DNA of 8,626 bases from Pseudomonadota bacterium (lineage in GTDB: Bacteria > Pseudomonadota > Gammaproteobacteria > UBA1113), in NCBI GenBank assembly GCA_021782065.1, contig JAJXVQ010000042.1, positions 1 through 8,626 on the forward strand, in the 5' to 3' direction. Of this stretch, positions 1 through 6,149 are shown one piece after another. The position numbers were made by a program, and so were the translations under genes. How positions within the stretch are numbered: position 1 is the stretch's first letter; every line of letters begins with the position of its first letter. The notes beneath the pieces are model-generated. The model was not told the origin of the DNA. It searched no databases and saw only the letters and a program-made list of their open reading frames with translations.

Positions 1-1380
1 ACTCGCTTTAGAACTTCCATCGGGATCCACTTGTCCTGTCTGCGTCACGGCCTGTAAGCTCGTTAGATCTGACAAGACACTGCTGATTTGTAAATAGACC
101 TTATCTTCTTGTATTTTGGGCAATAGATACATTTGAAAGCCATAGGTGACCGTTCCAGGCGTGAGGGTCTCCTGCGATAAGGAACTATCACTACCACCCA
201 TGGTAGTGCTTTGAGAAGCCAAATAACTTTGCTGCGTTTGAATGGCGATTTGTGCGACCTGATCATTCAACGTCGTTAAAGAGGGTTGTGTTACTATAGA
301 CACTTTACCCTGTTCTTCTAAAGCCTGAATCATAATATTGCCGCTCCACTTGCCCTGGGAGCCTGGTGTATAAGTTCCTGCAGAAGTAGGCGGGGCAGTT
401 AATATCCCCGCAGAAGCGGTAGCATAATTGCCAGCAAAACTAACCTGGCCACCATTGTGACTGAACTTGTAGGCAATATCATTCCAATTTATGCCATATG
501 AGAAGTCTTTATTCAGTTGTACATCCAGCACTTGCACATCAAAATGTACCTGTTGAGAGAGAATTTTATTCATTTTATCTAAATAATAGCCCACATCGCT
601 GATGTTGGAAGGATGATCGCGCACAGTGATGGTCGTAGTAGATTGGGACACACTCAATTTCCCTTTAGGGGACAATAGAGTCATAATGGTATTTTTCATG
701 TCGTCCCACACCGATAGATTATCGTTACCAATATTACTGTATTCACCCGTAGAGGTAATATCAATACCGCTGCTTGAGGTACTAGATGAACTACTCGATG
801 AGCTTGAGCTACCAGAACTACCACTAGAGCTGCCGCCAGCAATGCTAACGCCGTTAGAAGGGCCTACACTGTATTTGGATACCCCAGGAATAAAGGAAAT
901 GTCAAAAACCTTAGTCTGTAAGGCAGACCAGTTAATGGTATTTTTGTCTAAATCATAATCGTAATAATAACCGGACTTGGCGGCTAATTCTTCTAGAGCG
1001 CCCTTAACCGTACCCGTATAGCGCAGGTTCACTGGATGTGAAGGGTTAATACCCGGATCCATATGCACTTGCACCGGCGTACTGCCTAACAATTGCGTCA
1101 CATAAAAGCTAAAGGGCAAACCGGAAGCGTTGATCGTTACCGGGGCCGTATACCAACCCGGTTCATGATTTAGGCTAATGGGGTGCGTATCTACATAGGG
1201 CTCGTTCTTACTGGTAACGGCGGGCGGTGGTGTTTCGACCTCGACATTCTTATCTTTAACTGTTTTGCTACTCTTAGCATAGTCGTCGTTAGTTTGTTTC
1301 CACAAAGCTATGGAGTCACAACCAGCCAATAATACCGCTAATGCCACGATGCTGAACGTAAACTTTAATAAACGCTTCAT
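1..1380 (-). CDS. pilN: Type IVb pilus lipoprotein secretin, PilN/TcpC family (3' end cut by window)
   Basis: Outer-membrane secretin through which a type IVb pilus is extruded. All 460 visible codons are open and the frame runs off the left edge, so the end of the secretin barrel is missing. Residues 1-21 are a lipoprotein signal ending in the lipobox LAGC, with Cys21 as the lipidated residue. Residues 75-160 look like the N0/STN-type periplasmic domain. Residues 181-204 are an almost pure Ser/Gly linker. The secretin part starts near residue 278 and holds the typical stretch TQPSLTTLNDQVAQI at 364-378. The ATG overlaps the stop of the upstream tcpQ-like gene (TAATG) and has AAGGAG about nine bases before it, so the start is firm and translation is probably coupled. 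The residue after Cys21 is Asp, unusual for an outer-membrane lipoprotein under the E. coli Lol rule. The family assignment is strong; PilN versus TcpC naming is a matter of convention. Confidence 0.9.
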   Translation of the reverse strand, partial: MKRLLKFTFSIVALAVLLAGCDSIALWKQTNDDYAKSSKTVKDKNVEVETPPPAVTSKNEPYVDTHPISLNHEPGWYTAPVTINASGLPFSFYVTQLLGSTPVQVHMDPGINPSHPVNLRYTGTVKGALEELAAKSGYYYDYDLDKNTINWSALQTKVFDISFIPGVSKYSVGPSNGVSIAGGSSSGSSGSSSSSSSSSSTSSSGIDITSTGEYSNIGNDNLSVWDDMKNTIMTLLSPKGKLSVSQSTTTITVRDHPSNISDVGYYLDKMNKILSQQVHFDVQVLDVQLNKDFSYGINWNDIAYKFSHNGGQVSFAGNYATASAGILTAPPTSAGTYTPGSQGKWSGNIMIQALEEQGKVSIVTQPSLTTLNDQVAQIAIQTQQSYLASQSTTMGGSDSSLSQETLTPGTVTYGFQMYLLPKIQEDKVYLQISSVLSDLTSLQAVTQTGQVDPDGSSKAS

Positions 1381-2249
1381 TAAATGGCTCTCCTTGCTTC
1401 TATAGAGACGATGTGGTTTTTATCGTAGAAGATGGCTTGGACGGGGTATTGCGCTAACAATTGTGATAATGCGCCTTGCACATCGGGTGCAGTGATGGTC
1501 ATGGTGCCTTCCCAATTATAGTCTATGGGTAAATTCCATACTACGGTGCCCCAATGACTTTGCGCTACGATGCGCTCTACATTCGCTTTTAATGAACCGG
1601 GCATGGCCACTGCCGTGAAGAGGGGTTTGGGTGGGGGGGATACAGGTTTAGCCACCGGAGTGGGCTCGGATTTAACTGCAGGAGTCAGTGCGGGTTTAAC
1701 CGCGGGAGTCGGTGCGGGTTTAACCGCGGGAGTCGGCCCGGGTTGAACCGCGGGAGTCGGTGCAGGTTTAACCGCGGCAGTTGGACCGGGTTGAACCGCG
1801 GGAGTCGGTGCGGGTTTAACCGCTGGCGCGACTACAGCCGTAGTGGCTGGGCTGGTTAAAGAACCCGTATTATCAGTAGTTGTATCGACGTGCGCTAAGG
1901 GTTGTTGTTTAGCCGCTTGATCGTTTTTAATTGGCACTATCGGCGTAGGCGCGGTAGTTGTTTTTACTGTGGGTGCAGATGCTGCCACGGACGGTGTTGT
2001 TACAGGGCTACAGGTTAATGGTGGTACAGGACCTTTGCCATCGTAATATAGCCTGCAATTACGCTGCCCCGCTGTGTTATTGGCGGCAACCACATTGGCT
2101 GGATAATTAGAATCCGATTGGTAAGTTGCTGGCGGCGTTGCATCCGTTCCCATGTAAATACCGGCCGATAACGGCAAAGCATACGCCGCTATTAACAGCC
2201 CTAGCCATAGTTTATTGCCCACTTCAGATCCCCTTTTACGTCTTAGCAT
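1380..2249 (-). CDS. TcpQ/PilL-type type IVb pilus protein with Pro-Ala repeat linker
   Basis: Probable periplasmic partner of the secretin encoded next to it; in V. cholerae, TcpQ stabilises and localises the TcpC secretin. Counting from the ATG at 2249 the protein has 289 residues. Residues 1-33 are a basic start (RRKRG) followed by a hydrophobic segment, a signal peptide or membrane anchor. Two cysteines (65, 80) could form a disulfide. Residues 143-206 are eight copies of an eight-residue repeat of type AVKPAPTP, a rigid linker. Residues 216-289 resemble the TcpQ C-terminal domain, with the conserved-looking W-G-T-V-V-W and D-Y-N-W-E-G. The start is uncertain: a GTG at 2222 has AGGGG seven bases upstream and leaves a cleaner signal peptide, while the frame stays open to a TTG at 2375. 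No PilM-like gene lies between this gene and the secretin, as in the tcpQ-tcpC order. Confidence 0.8.
   Translation of the reverse strand: MLRRKRGSEVGNKLWLGLLIAAYALPLSAGIYMGTDATPPATYQSDSNYPANVVAANNTAGQRNCRLYYDGKGPVPPLTCSPVTTPSVAASAPTVKTTTAPTPIVPIKNDQAAKQQPLAHVDTTTDNTGSLTSPATTAVVAPAVKPAPTPAVQPGPTAAVKPAPTPAVQPGPTPAVKPAPTPAVKPALTPAVKSEPTPVAKPVSPPPKPLFTAVAMPGSLKANVERIVAQSHWGTVVWNLPIDYNWEGTMTITAPDVQGALSQLLAQYPVQAIFYDKNHIVSIEARRAI
1632..1823 (-). repeat. 24-bp tandem repeat coding for Pro-Ala octapeptides
   Basis: Eight consecutive 24-base units code for AVKPAPTP and variants (AVQPGPTA, AVQPGPTP, AVKPALTP, AVKSEPTP, VAKPVSPP). The first five alternate K-P-A and Q-P-G forms, and the units nearest the C-terminal domain have diverged most. 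The repeat makes an extended, protease-resistant linker that may span periplasm or peptidoglycan. It is in frame, so copy-number change would alter linker length without breaking the gene. Confidence 0.9.
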
Positions 2250-2605
2250 ATCCAGTATCACCGCTACATGCAGTGTCCCTACATTAGAAATACCACATTC
2301 TATCGTATGGCGCAAGATTTTGTGTTGTTTTAATAAGATTTTTTTATCAGCACTTAAGTGGCGCAGTATTGTCAAAAATACTTGGGCCTATAGCCATTTG
2401 GTTTGTCGAAGCGAAAAATGAATAAAGCAGGGCAAAATATTAGCAAATGTGAGGATAATATCGGGTAATATTTGACGATTGTTGCTCATATTGGGGCCGC
2501 TTTCTTCATTTTGCAGCTGATAAACCCAATGGCTCACAGGCCCTTGTCTATTCGTACGATTTTGTGTCACTATTAGCCTGTATAATTTCTTTATGAGCTA
2601 TAATA
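2250..2605. other. Divergent intergenic region between the pilus operon and ubiG
   Basis: No gene is supported here. The minus-strand 60-residue frame at 2388-2570 starts at GTG without a ribosome binding site and resembles no family I know. The region must hold promoters for both directions. On the plus strand a TATAAT lies at 2581-2586. On the minus strand TTGACA (2370-2375) is present, but no -10 lies at a good distance. A perfect 10-base palindrome, CACTTAAGTG, lies at 2351-2360 and could be an operator for the pilus operon. If the tcpQ-like gene starts at the TTG at 2375, the region shrinks to 230 bases. Confidence 0.5.
2581..2586 (+). promoter_or_regulatory. Possible -10 box for ubiG
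   Basis: A perfect TATAAT stands 19 bases before the ubiG ATG, giving a leader of about a dozen bases. No convincing -35 lies 16-18 bases upstream, and a second TATAAT (2599-2604) abuts the start codon. ubiG has no clear Shine-Dalgarno sequence, which fits a very short leader. Confidence 0.35.
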
Positions 2606-3298
2606 ATGACCAATGTTGACACTCAAGAAATCGCTAAATTTTCCAAACTAGCTAACGACTGGTGGGATGTAAACGGCCCTCTGCGCACTTTGCACGACAT
2701 GAATGCGCTGCGCTTGAACTATATTCTCAACAATACACCCTTAGCGGGTTTAAATGTTTTAGACGTGGGTTGCGGCGGCGGTTTATTAAGCGAGGGTATG
2801 GGTAAACACGGGGCAAAAGTTTTAGGCATTGATTTAGACGAAAAAAGCATTGAAGTCGCCAAAGAACACGCCGCTCAATCGGACTCAAAAATCTATTACC
2901 AATGCACCGCCATAGAAACGCTGGTCAACGAACATGCACATCAATTCGACATTATCACGTGTTTAGAAATGTTAGAACATGTGCCCGATCCCACACAAAT
3001 CATACAAAATTGCGCGCAATTATTAAAACCCAATGGATTTTTATATTTATCCACCATCAACCGCAATGTTAAATCTTATGGTTTAGCCATCGTCGCTGCA
3101 GAATATATCCTAGGCTTATTGCCGCGTGGAACACACGATTTTGCACGTTTTATCAAACCCTCGGAATTAACCGCCTATTGCCGTGCGGCAGATTTAAGCT
3201 TACAGCATCTACAAGGATTGCAGTATCAACCCTTCAAACGACAAACGCGTTTTTGTGAGGATTTGAGCGTGAATTATATTGCGTTGTTTCAGAGATAA
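2606..3298 (+). CDS. ubiG: Ubiquinone biosynthesis O-methyltransferase UbiG
   Basis: Catalyses both O-methylation steps of ubiquinone synthesis using S-adenosylmethionine, at the inner face of the membrane. The 230 residues match the usual UbiG length. The N-terminus (EIAKFSKLANDWWD, 8-21) and the following P-L-R-T-L-H-D-M-N segment are the UbiG signature that separates it from other class I methyltransferases. Motif I is VLDVGCGGGL (51-60). The acidic residue that binds the SAM ribose is Asp76 in GIDLDEK. EMLEHVPDP (121-129) is the motif after strand 4. The gene is intact, alone on its strand, and converges on the minus-strand genes that follow. No strong ribosome binding site is visible; the ATG gives the expected N-terminus. 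Confidence 0.96.
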   Translation: MTNVDTQEIAKFSKLANDWWDVNGPLRTLHDMNALRLNYILNNTPLAGLNVLDVGCGGGLLSEGMGKHGAKVLGIDLDEKSIEVAKEHAAQSDSKIYYQCTAIETLVNEHAHQFDIITCLEMLEHVPDPTQIIQNCAQLLKPNGFLYLSTINRNVKSYGLAIVAAEYILGLLPRGTHDFARFIKPSELTAYCRAADLSLQHLQGLQYQPFKRQTRFCEDLSVNYIALFQR

Positions 3299-3349
3299 GA
3301 GCGATTCGTGAGTCGCACCACTGCACAATTCTGTAAAACACAATTACTT

Positions 3350-3568
3350 TCATTCTAGACCAGGTCCTTGTTGCAATCGCTCTAGCTCTGTACTTCTCTC
3401 TTTCACTGCATCAACTTTCGAGATAAATGTTCTGCTATGCAATTTCTCACTTAATATCCTATCCACTAAACTTTTAGCCCCCGCTAATGATACTGCGGCA
3501 GCCAATAAATCACAAAAATTTTGTTTCTCACGCATCGCATCACTTATTTTACCAAACAGCGCTCCCAA
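3350..3568 (-). CDS. Small unrecognised reading frame downstream of the GTPase gene
   Basis: I do not recognise this product. The frame opens just after the GTPase stop, in a different frame, and its first usual start is a TTG (3568) without a Shine-Dalgarno sequence. An ATG at 3535 would give 61 residues, with only a weak AAGTGA ahead of it. The residues look protein-like: an alanine-rich amphipathic stretch (LLAAAVSLAGAKSLVDRIL) followed by a charged, possibly coiled-coil tail ending KERSTELERLQQGPGLE. The acidic, Glu-rich end is loosely like the E-block signals of Dot/Icm substrates. It may be a small gene in operon with the GTPase, a remnant of a longer gene, or chance. A single-base indel near the GTPase stop could have split one longer protein. 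Confidence 0.35.
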   Translation of the reverse strand: MGALFGKISDAMREKQNFCDLLAAAVSLAGAKSLVDRILSEKLHSRTFISKVDAVKERSTELERLQQGPGLE

Positions 3569-3618
3569 TTGAAGTGTAAAGAGTATATACAGCGTCCTTG
3601 CCGTAGTAAATATTGTTA

Positions 3619-4530
3619 CTATTTATTTCCGAAGGTAAGTCGGCTAAATGAACTTGGATGACTAGATGAAACAACGGAATTTGCAAGTTCAGCCATCACT
3701 TCCAACCCCAACTCCGCTGCTGCAAGAGCAACCACCTTAACCTGCTGACTCGTTTTCGCTGAAATTTCAAGATAACGACCGAATTTTAGTTGAGAAGCCA
3801 AATTTTCTCCTTCTTCTCTACTAACGGCACGCGCCCCTAAATCAATTTTATTAGCCACTAAGATTATTTTTGCTTTTACCTTTTTTTTGGGGGTGTAGCG
3901 TTCAATCTCCTGTTGATAACGTTTTATATTCTCAAAACTCTCGCGATTGCTTACATCATAGCATAGAATAATAACGTGTGGATAATTCATCCATTGAATC
4001 GTCATATTCTTCTTCTCAAACCTATCATTTTTTCTTTCCAAAAAGTACAAACTTACTTTCTGCCCCTTTACTTCCCTCTCCCTACAAACCGTATTATCAG
4101 AAGCCGCTTTTAATAAGGAACTCTTTCCAACCTGGTTATCACCCCACACCAGAATTTGTATTGGAACAGGAGTAGATTGTGGCTCAGCACTGGAATTGGA
4201 ACTTAGAGTAAATTTAAGCTGTGGAACAGCACTCAGACTAGAAATAGAACTAGAACTAAAACTAGAACCAAAACTTGCAAATGGATTTGAAAAATTTGAT
4301 AAAAAAGAACCCTGCCCCCTGCTAGAAGAAATTGTCTCATTAAGCTCCGGTTGCGAGGAGGCAGCTAAGCTAGAATGTTGCGCAGAGCTTGCCTTAGCCT
4401 CTAAATGCAGTTTATTCTTAAAATCTTTTAAAGCTTTAGTATAGTCCGAATTTTCTTTCATAAACCGCCAATATTGTTCATCTGTTAAACCGGTTTGATT
4501 ATTTGCTACATTATTACCGCTTGCACCCAT
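3619..4530 (-). CDS. Rab-like small GTPase-domain protein lacking switch II, Ser-rich N-terminal half
   Basis: A eukaryotic-type Ras/Rab GTPase domain occupies residues 122-280 of 303. G1 is GDNQVGKS (130-137), G4 is NKID (227-230), and G5 is SAK (257-259). The segment YDVSNRESFENIKRY (191-205) is strongly Rab-like. Where Rab proteins have W-D-T-A-G-Q-E, here TIQW (177-180) runs straight into MNYPHVIILCYDV: the DxxG motif, the catalytic Gln and about a dozen switch II residues are absent, with the frame intact on both sides. No clear switch I Thr is seen. Nucleotide binding is plausible, but normal hydrolysis and GAP/effector switching are unlikely. Residues 13-47 are charged and helical; 49-118 are low-complexity Ser-rich. 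There is no signal peptide or membrane segment. The start is ATG with a weak GAGAG upstream. Rab-like domains in bacteria are best known among Legionella Dot/Icm effectors, so an effector role is an inference. Confidence 0.8.
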   Translation of the reverse strand: MGASGNNVANNQTGLTDEQYWRFMKENSDYTKALKDFKNKLHLEAKASSAQHSSLAASSQPELNETISSSRGQGSFLSNFSNPFASFGSSFSSSSISSLSAVPQLKFTLSSNSSAEPQSTPVPIQILVWGDNQVGKSSLLKAASDNTVCREREVKGQKVSLYFLERKNDRFEKKNMTIQWMNYPHVIILCYDVSNRESFENIKRYQQEIERYTPKKKVKAKIILVANKIDLGARAVSREEGENLASQLKFGRYLEISAKTSQQVKVVALAAAELGLEVMAELANSVVSSSHPSSFSRLTFGNK

Positions 4531-4770
4531 AATTTATCTCTCATGTTAATGATGTTTAAAAATGACCTCTCATCTACCCTCTTCCAAACTTACTGCAGCA
4601 CTGACGAACTCATTTGCTGCTTGGAATTGACCGCTGTTATAACAGATAAAGCTTACCGACACAAACCCTTAAAATTTGTGAAAAACACCGATATAATCAA
4701 TCCTTCAAGCCCCAGCAATCAGCTAAATCTTACAAAAAGTGACTTTTTTAAAAAGAAAATAGCTTTCCTG
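4531..4770. other. Intergenic DNA upstream of the GTPase gene
   Basis: No gene is supported here; the plus-strand frame across it lacks a ribosome binding site and family features. It carries the GTPase promoter (4636-4664) and an AT-rich stretch up to the small-RNA promoter. A TATAAT on the plus strand at 4692-4697 has only a poor -35 (TTAAAA). Confidence 0.5.
4636..4664 (-). promoter_or_regulatory. Extended -10 promoter for the GTPase gene, inside a perfect palindrome
   Basis: Reading the minus strand: TTGTGT (-35, 4659-4664), a 17-base spacer, then TGT followed by TATAAC (-10, 4636-4641), which is a TGn extended -10. The -10 lies inside the perfect 12-base palindrome CTGTTATAACAG (4634-4645), so a dimeric regulator could block or modulate it. 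Transcription would start near 4629, leaving a leader of about 100 bases before the ATG at 4530. Confidence 0.5.
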
Positions 4771-4800
4771 TTGATAAAACGGCTAAAATCCGCGTATAAT
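4771..4800 (+). promoter_or_regulatory. Sigma70-type promoter TTGATA-N18-TATAAT
   Basis: TTGATA (4771-4776) and a perfect TATAAT (4795-4800) are 18 bases apart. It is the best plus-strand promoter in this region, yet no plus-strand protein gene follows; the transcript would begin near 4807 and run toward the end of nhaA. This is the main reason to propose an RNA gene here. Confidence 0.55.
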
Positions 4801-4806
4801 CGCCCC

Positions 4807-4945
4807 TATGGGCATCGTGGTTAGGTCAACATTCAACCCACTGGGGTATATCATTTGTAGAGGCGGCTCGTGAACTGCTCTTCTCGAACAACAGTAAGTG
4901 TTACTTCTTTAAGAGGAGTCTACTCTACGGCACTTTAGACTTTTT
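4807..4945 (+). ncRNA. Candidate structured small RNA of unknown family
   Basis: The transcript from the promoter above would first form a short hairpin (GUGGUU with AACCCAC, one bulge). A long nested stem-loop follows: GUAGAG (4857-4862) with CUCUAC (4923-4928), GGCUC (4865-4869) with GAGUC (4916-4920), CUCUU (4878-4882) with AAGAG (4911-4915), and AGUAA (4893-4897) with UUACU (4901-4905). One pair is G-U on the plus strand and would be a C-A mismatch on the minus strand, which favours this direction. A T run (4941-4945) follows. The 3' end overlaps the last codons of nhaA in antisense, so it could also affect nhaA mRNA. I compared it mentally with 6S, tmRNA, SRP and CsrB/RsmZ types and see no match. 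The exact ends are estimates. Confidence 0.45.
4917..4945 (+). terminator. Possible intrinsic terminator of the small RNA
   Basis: AGTCTA (4917-4922) pairs with TAGACT (4936-4941) over a 13-base loop and runs straight into TTTTT. The stem is short and AT-rich, so it is weak. It is mutually exclusive with the lower part of the long hairpin, because both use 4917-4922. It lies across the nhaA stop codon on the opposite strand. Confidence 0.3.
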
Positions 4946-6136
4946 AATCCTGCGTACGGCAATCCGTTGCGGGGCGGTAACATGTCTTAATATCCAATAA
5001 CCCACGATACCCGATAACAACGAAGCTCCAAAAACACCCACCTTAACCATGAGGTGATAATTGCCTACCGGAAAAGCCAAATTCCCCACAAATAGGCTCA
5101 TTGTAAATCCTATACCGGCTAAAATCGCAACACCATAGAGCATCGAAAAACCAACGCCATTTGGCAACTTGACGGCTTTTGATTTAACCGCTAGCCAACA
5201 AGCTATAAAAATGCCCAAAGGTTTACCAAAGAATAAGCCTGCAAAAATACCCAACGTAATCGGATGATATAAACTACTTTCAGTCACACGCGACAAGGTT
5301 ACCCCTGCATTGGCAAAGGCGAATATGGGCAGAATGACGTAAACAACCCAAGGGTGTAAATAACTTTCAATCTTGCGTGAGGGTAAATGGAAATGATTGC
5401 TCTTGTCATGGAGGGGATAAGCAAAGGCCAAGGCAATTCCGGCTAGGGTGGCATGTATACCCGAACCCAATACGCATAGCCACAATATAAACCCCACGAT
5501 TGCATAAGGGGTAAAACGCATCAGTCCAATGCGATTAAATAAGATCAAAACCATAATACAAAAAAAGGAGGCCAGCACCAATAGCCAAGATAAGCCAGTG
5601 GTATAAAAAACGGCAATCACAACGATAGCGCCTAAGTCATCGATAATAGCCAGTGCCGTTAAAAAAGTCTTCAGCGACGTAGGGATACGCGATTTCAATA
5701 AGGACAACACCCCCAATGAAAAAGCTATGTCGGTTGCAGTGGGAATAGCCCAGCCTTGCAGATATTCGCTATATCCCTTATTGACCAGTAAATAAATTGC
5801 CGCTGGTACAACAATGCCCCCTAAAGCCGCCACTAAAGGCAATAAGGCATTAGACCAATGGCTCAGTTCACCTACCACCAATTCGCGTTTAATTTCCAAA
5901 CCGACGAGCATAAAAAAGATAGCCATCAAGCCGTCGTTGATCCAATATTGTATGGGTTCAGCAATACTCAATGAACCTATGCCAAAGCTCAAATGTACAT
6001 TCATAAAGAAATTGTGATACCAAGCTTGCAACGGCGTATTACTGATAATCATGGCCGCGATGGCTGCAAAAAATAGCAATGCACCGCCTAAAGATTCTAC
6101 CTGGTTGAAATGTTTAAAAAATGATTGCTTTGCCAT
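4925..6136 (-). CDS. nhaA: Na+/H+ antiporter NhaA
   Basis: Inner-membrane antiporter that expels Na+ (or Li+) in exchange for protons, for pH and salt homeostasis. At 403 residues it has the length of E. coli NhaA (388) plus a slightly longer basic tail. Hallmarks are visible: GLEIKREL (79-86), ATDIAFSLG (134-142) with the Asp of the unwound TM4 segment at 136, the adjacent Asp166-Asp167 of TM5 in IIDDLGAI, HPWVVYVILPIFAFANAG (261-278), and GKPLGI with Lys305 matching E. coli Lys300. About twelve hydrophobic segments can be seen. The ATG has AGGA six bases upstream and lies 13 bases after the dnaQ stop, so it is probably the last gene of the yafS-like/rnhA/dnaQ transcript, an unusual place for an ion antiporter. 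The 3' end overlaps the candidate small RNA on the other strand. Confidence 0.96.
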   Translation of the reverse strand: MAKQSFFKHFNQVESLGGALLFFAAIAAMIISNTPLQAWYHNFFMNVHLSFGIGSLSIAEPIQYWINDGLMAIFFMLVGLEIKRELVVGELSHWSNALLPLVAALGGIVVPAAIYLLVNKGYSEYLQGWAIPTATDIAFSLGVLSLLKSRIPTSLKTFLTALAIIDDLGAIVVIAVFYTTGLSWLLVLASFFCIMVLILFNRIGLMRFTPYAIVGFILWLCVLGSGIHATLAGIALAFAYPLHDKSNHFHLPSRKIESYLHPWVVYVILPIFAFANAGVTLSRVTESSLYHPITLGIFAGLFFGKPLGIFIACWLAVKSKAVKLPNGVGFSMLYGVAILAGIGFTMSLFVGNLAFPVGNYHLMVKVGVFGASLLSGIVGYWILRHVTAPQRIAVRRIKKSKVP

Positions 6137-6149
6137 ACACTATCCTGAG

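Noticed and set aside
626..958. 110-residue plus-strand frame rich in Leu, Glu and Pro
   Set aside because: It is antisense to the secretin gene; its composition is the mirror of the Ser/Gly codons of the linker.
2388..2570. 60-residue minus-strand frame upstream of the pilus genes
   Set aside because: GTG start without a ribosome site, no family resemblance, and it covers the region that must contain divergent promoters.
3301..3316. Hairpin GCGATT-CGTG-AGTCGC after ubiG as an intrinsic terminator
   Set aside because: The stem is fair but no T run follows on the plus strand, so terminator function is not supported.
3605..3630. Programmed -1 frameshift joining the GTPase to the small frame
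   Set aside because: The overlap of the two frames at the stop is only a few bases, and there is no proper slippery heptamer or downstream structure.
4667..4676. CTTAAAATTT as a PmrA box for effector regulation
   Set aside because: Only a single half-site is present, not the direct repeat expected, and it lies on the strand opposite the GTPase gene.
4495..4824. 109-residue plus-strand frame upstream of the GTPase gene
   Set aside because: No ribosome site or recognisable domain, it overlaps the GTPase start, and it runs through two promoters and into the RNA candidate.
4807..4945. 6S RNA as the identity of the structured RNA
   Set aside because: A long hairpin with internal loops recalls 6S, but it is shorter, its 5' and 3' ends do not form a closing stem, and the conserved central sequence is not visible.
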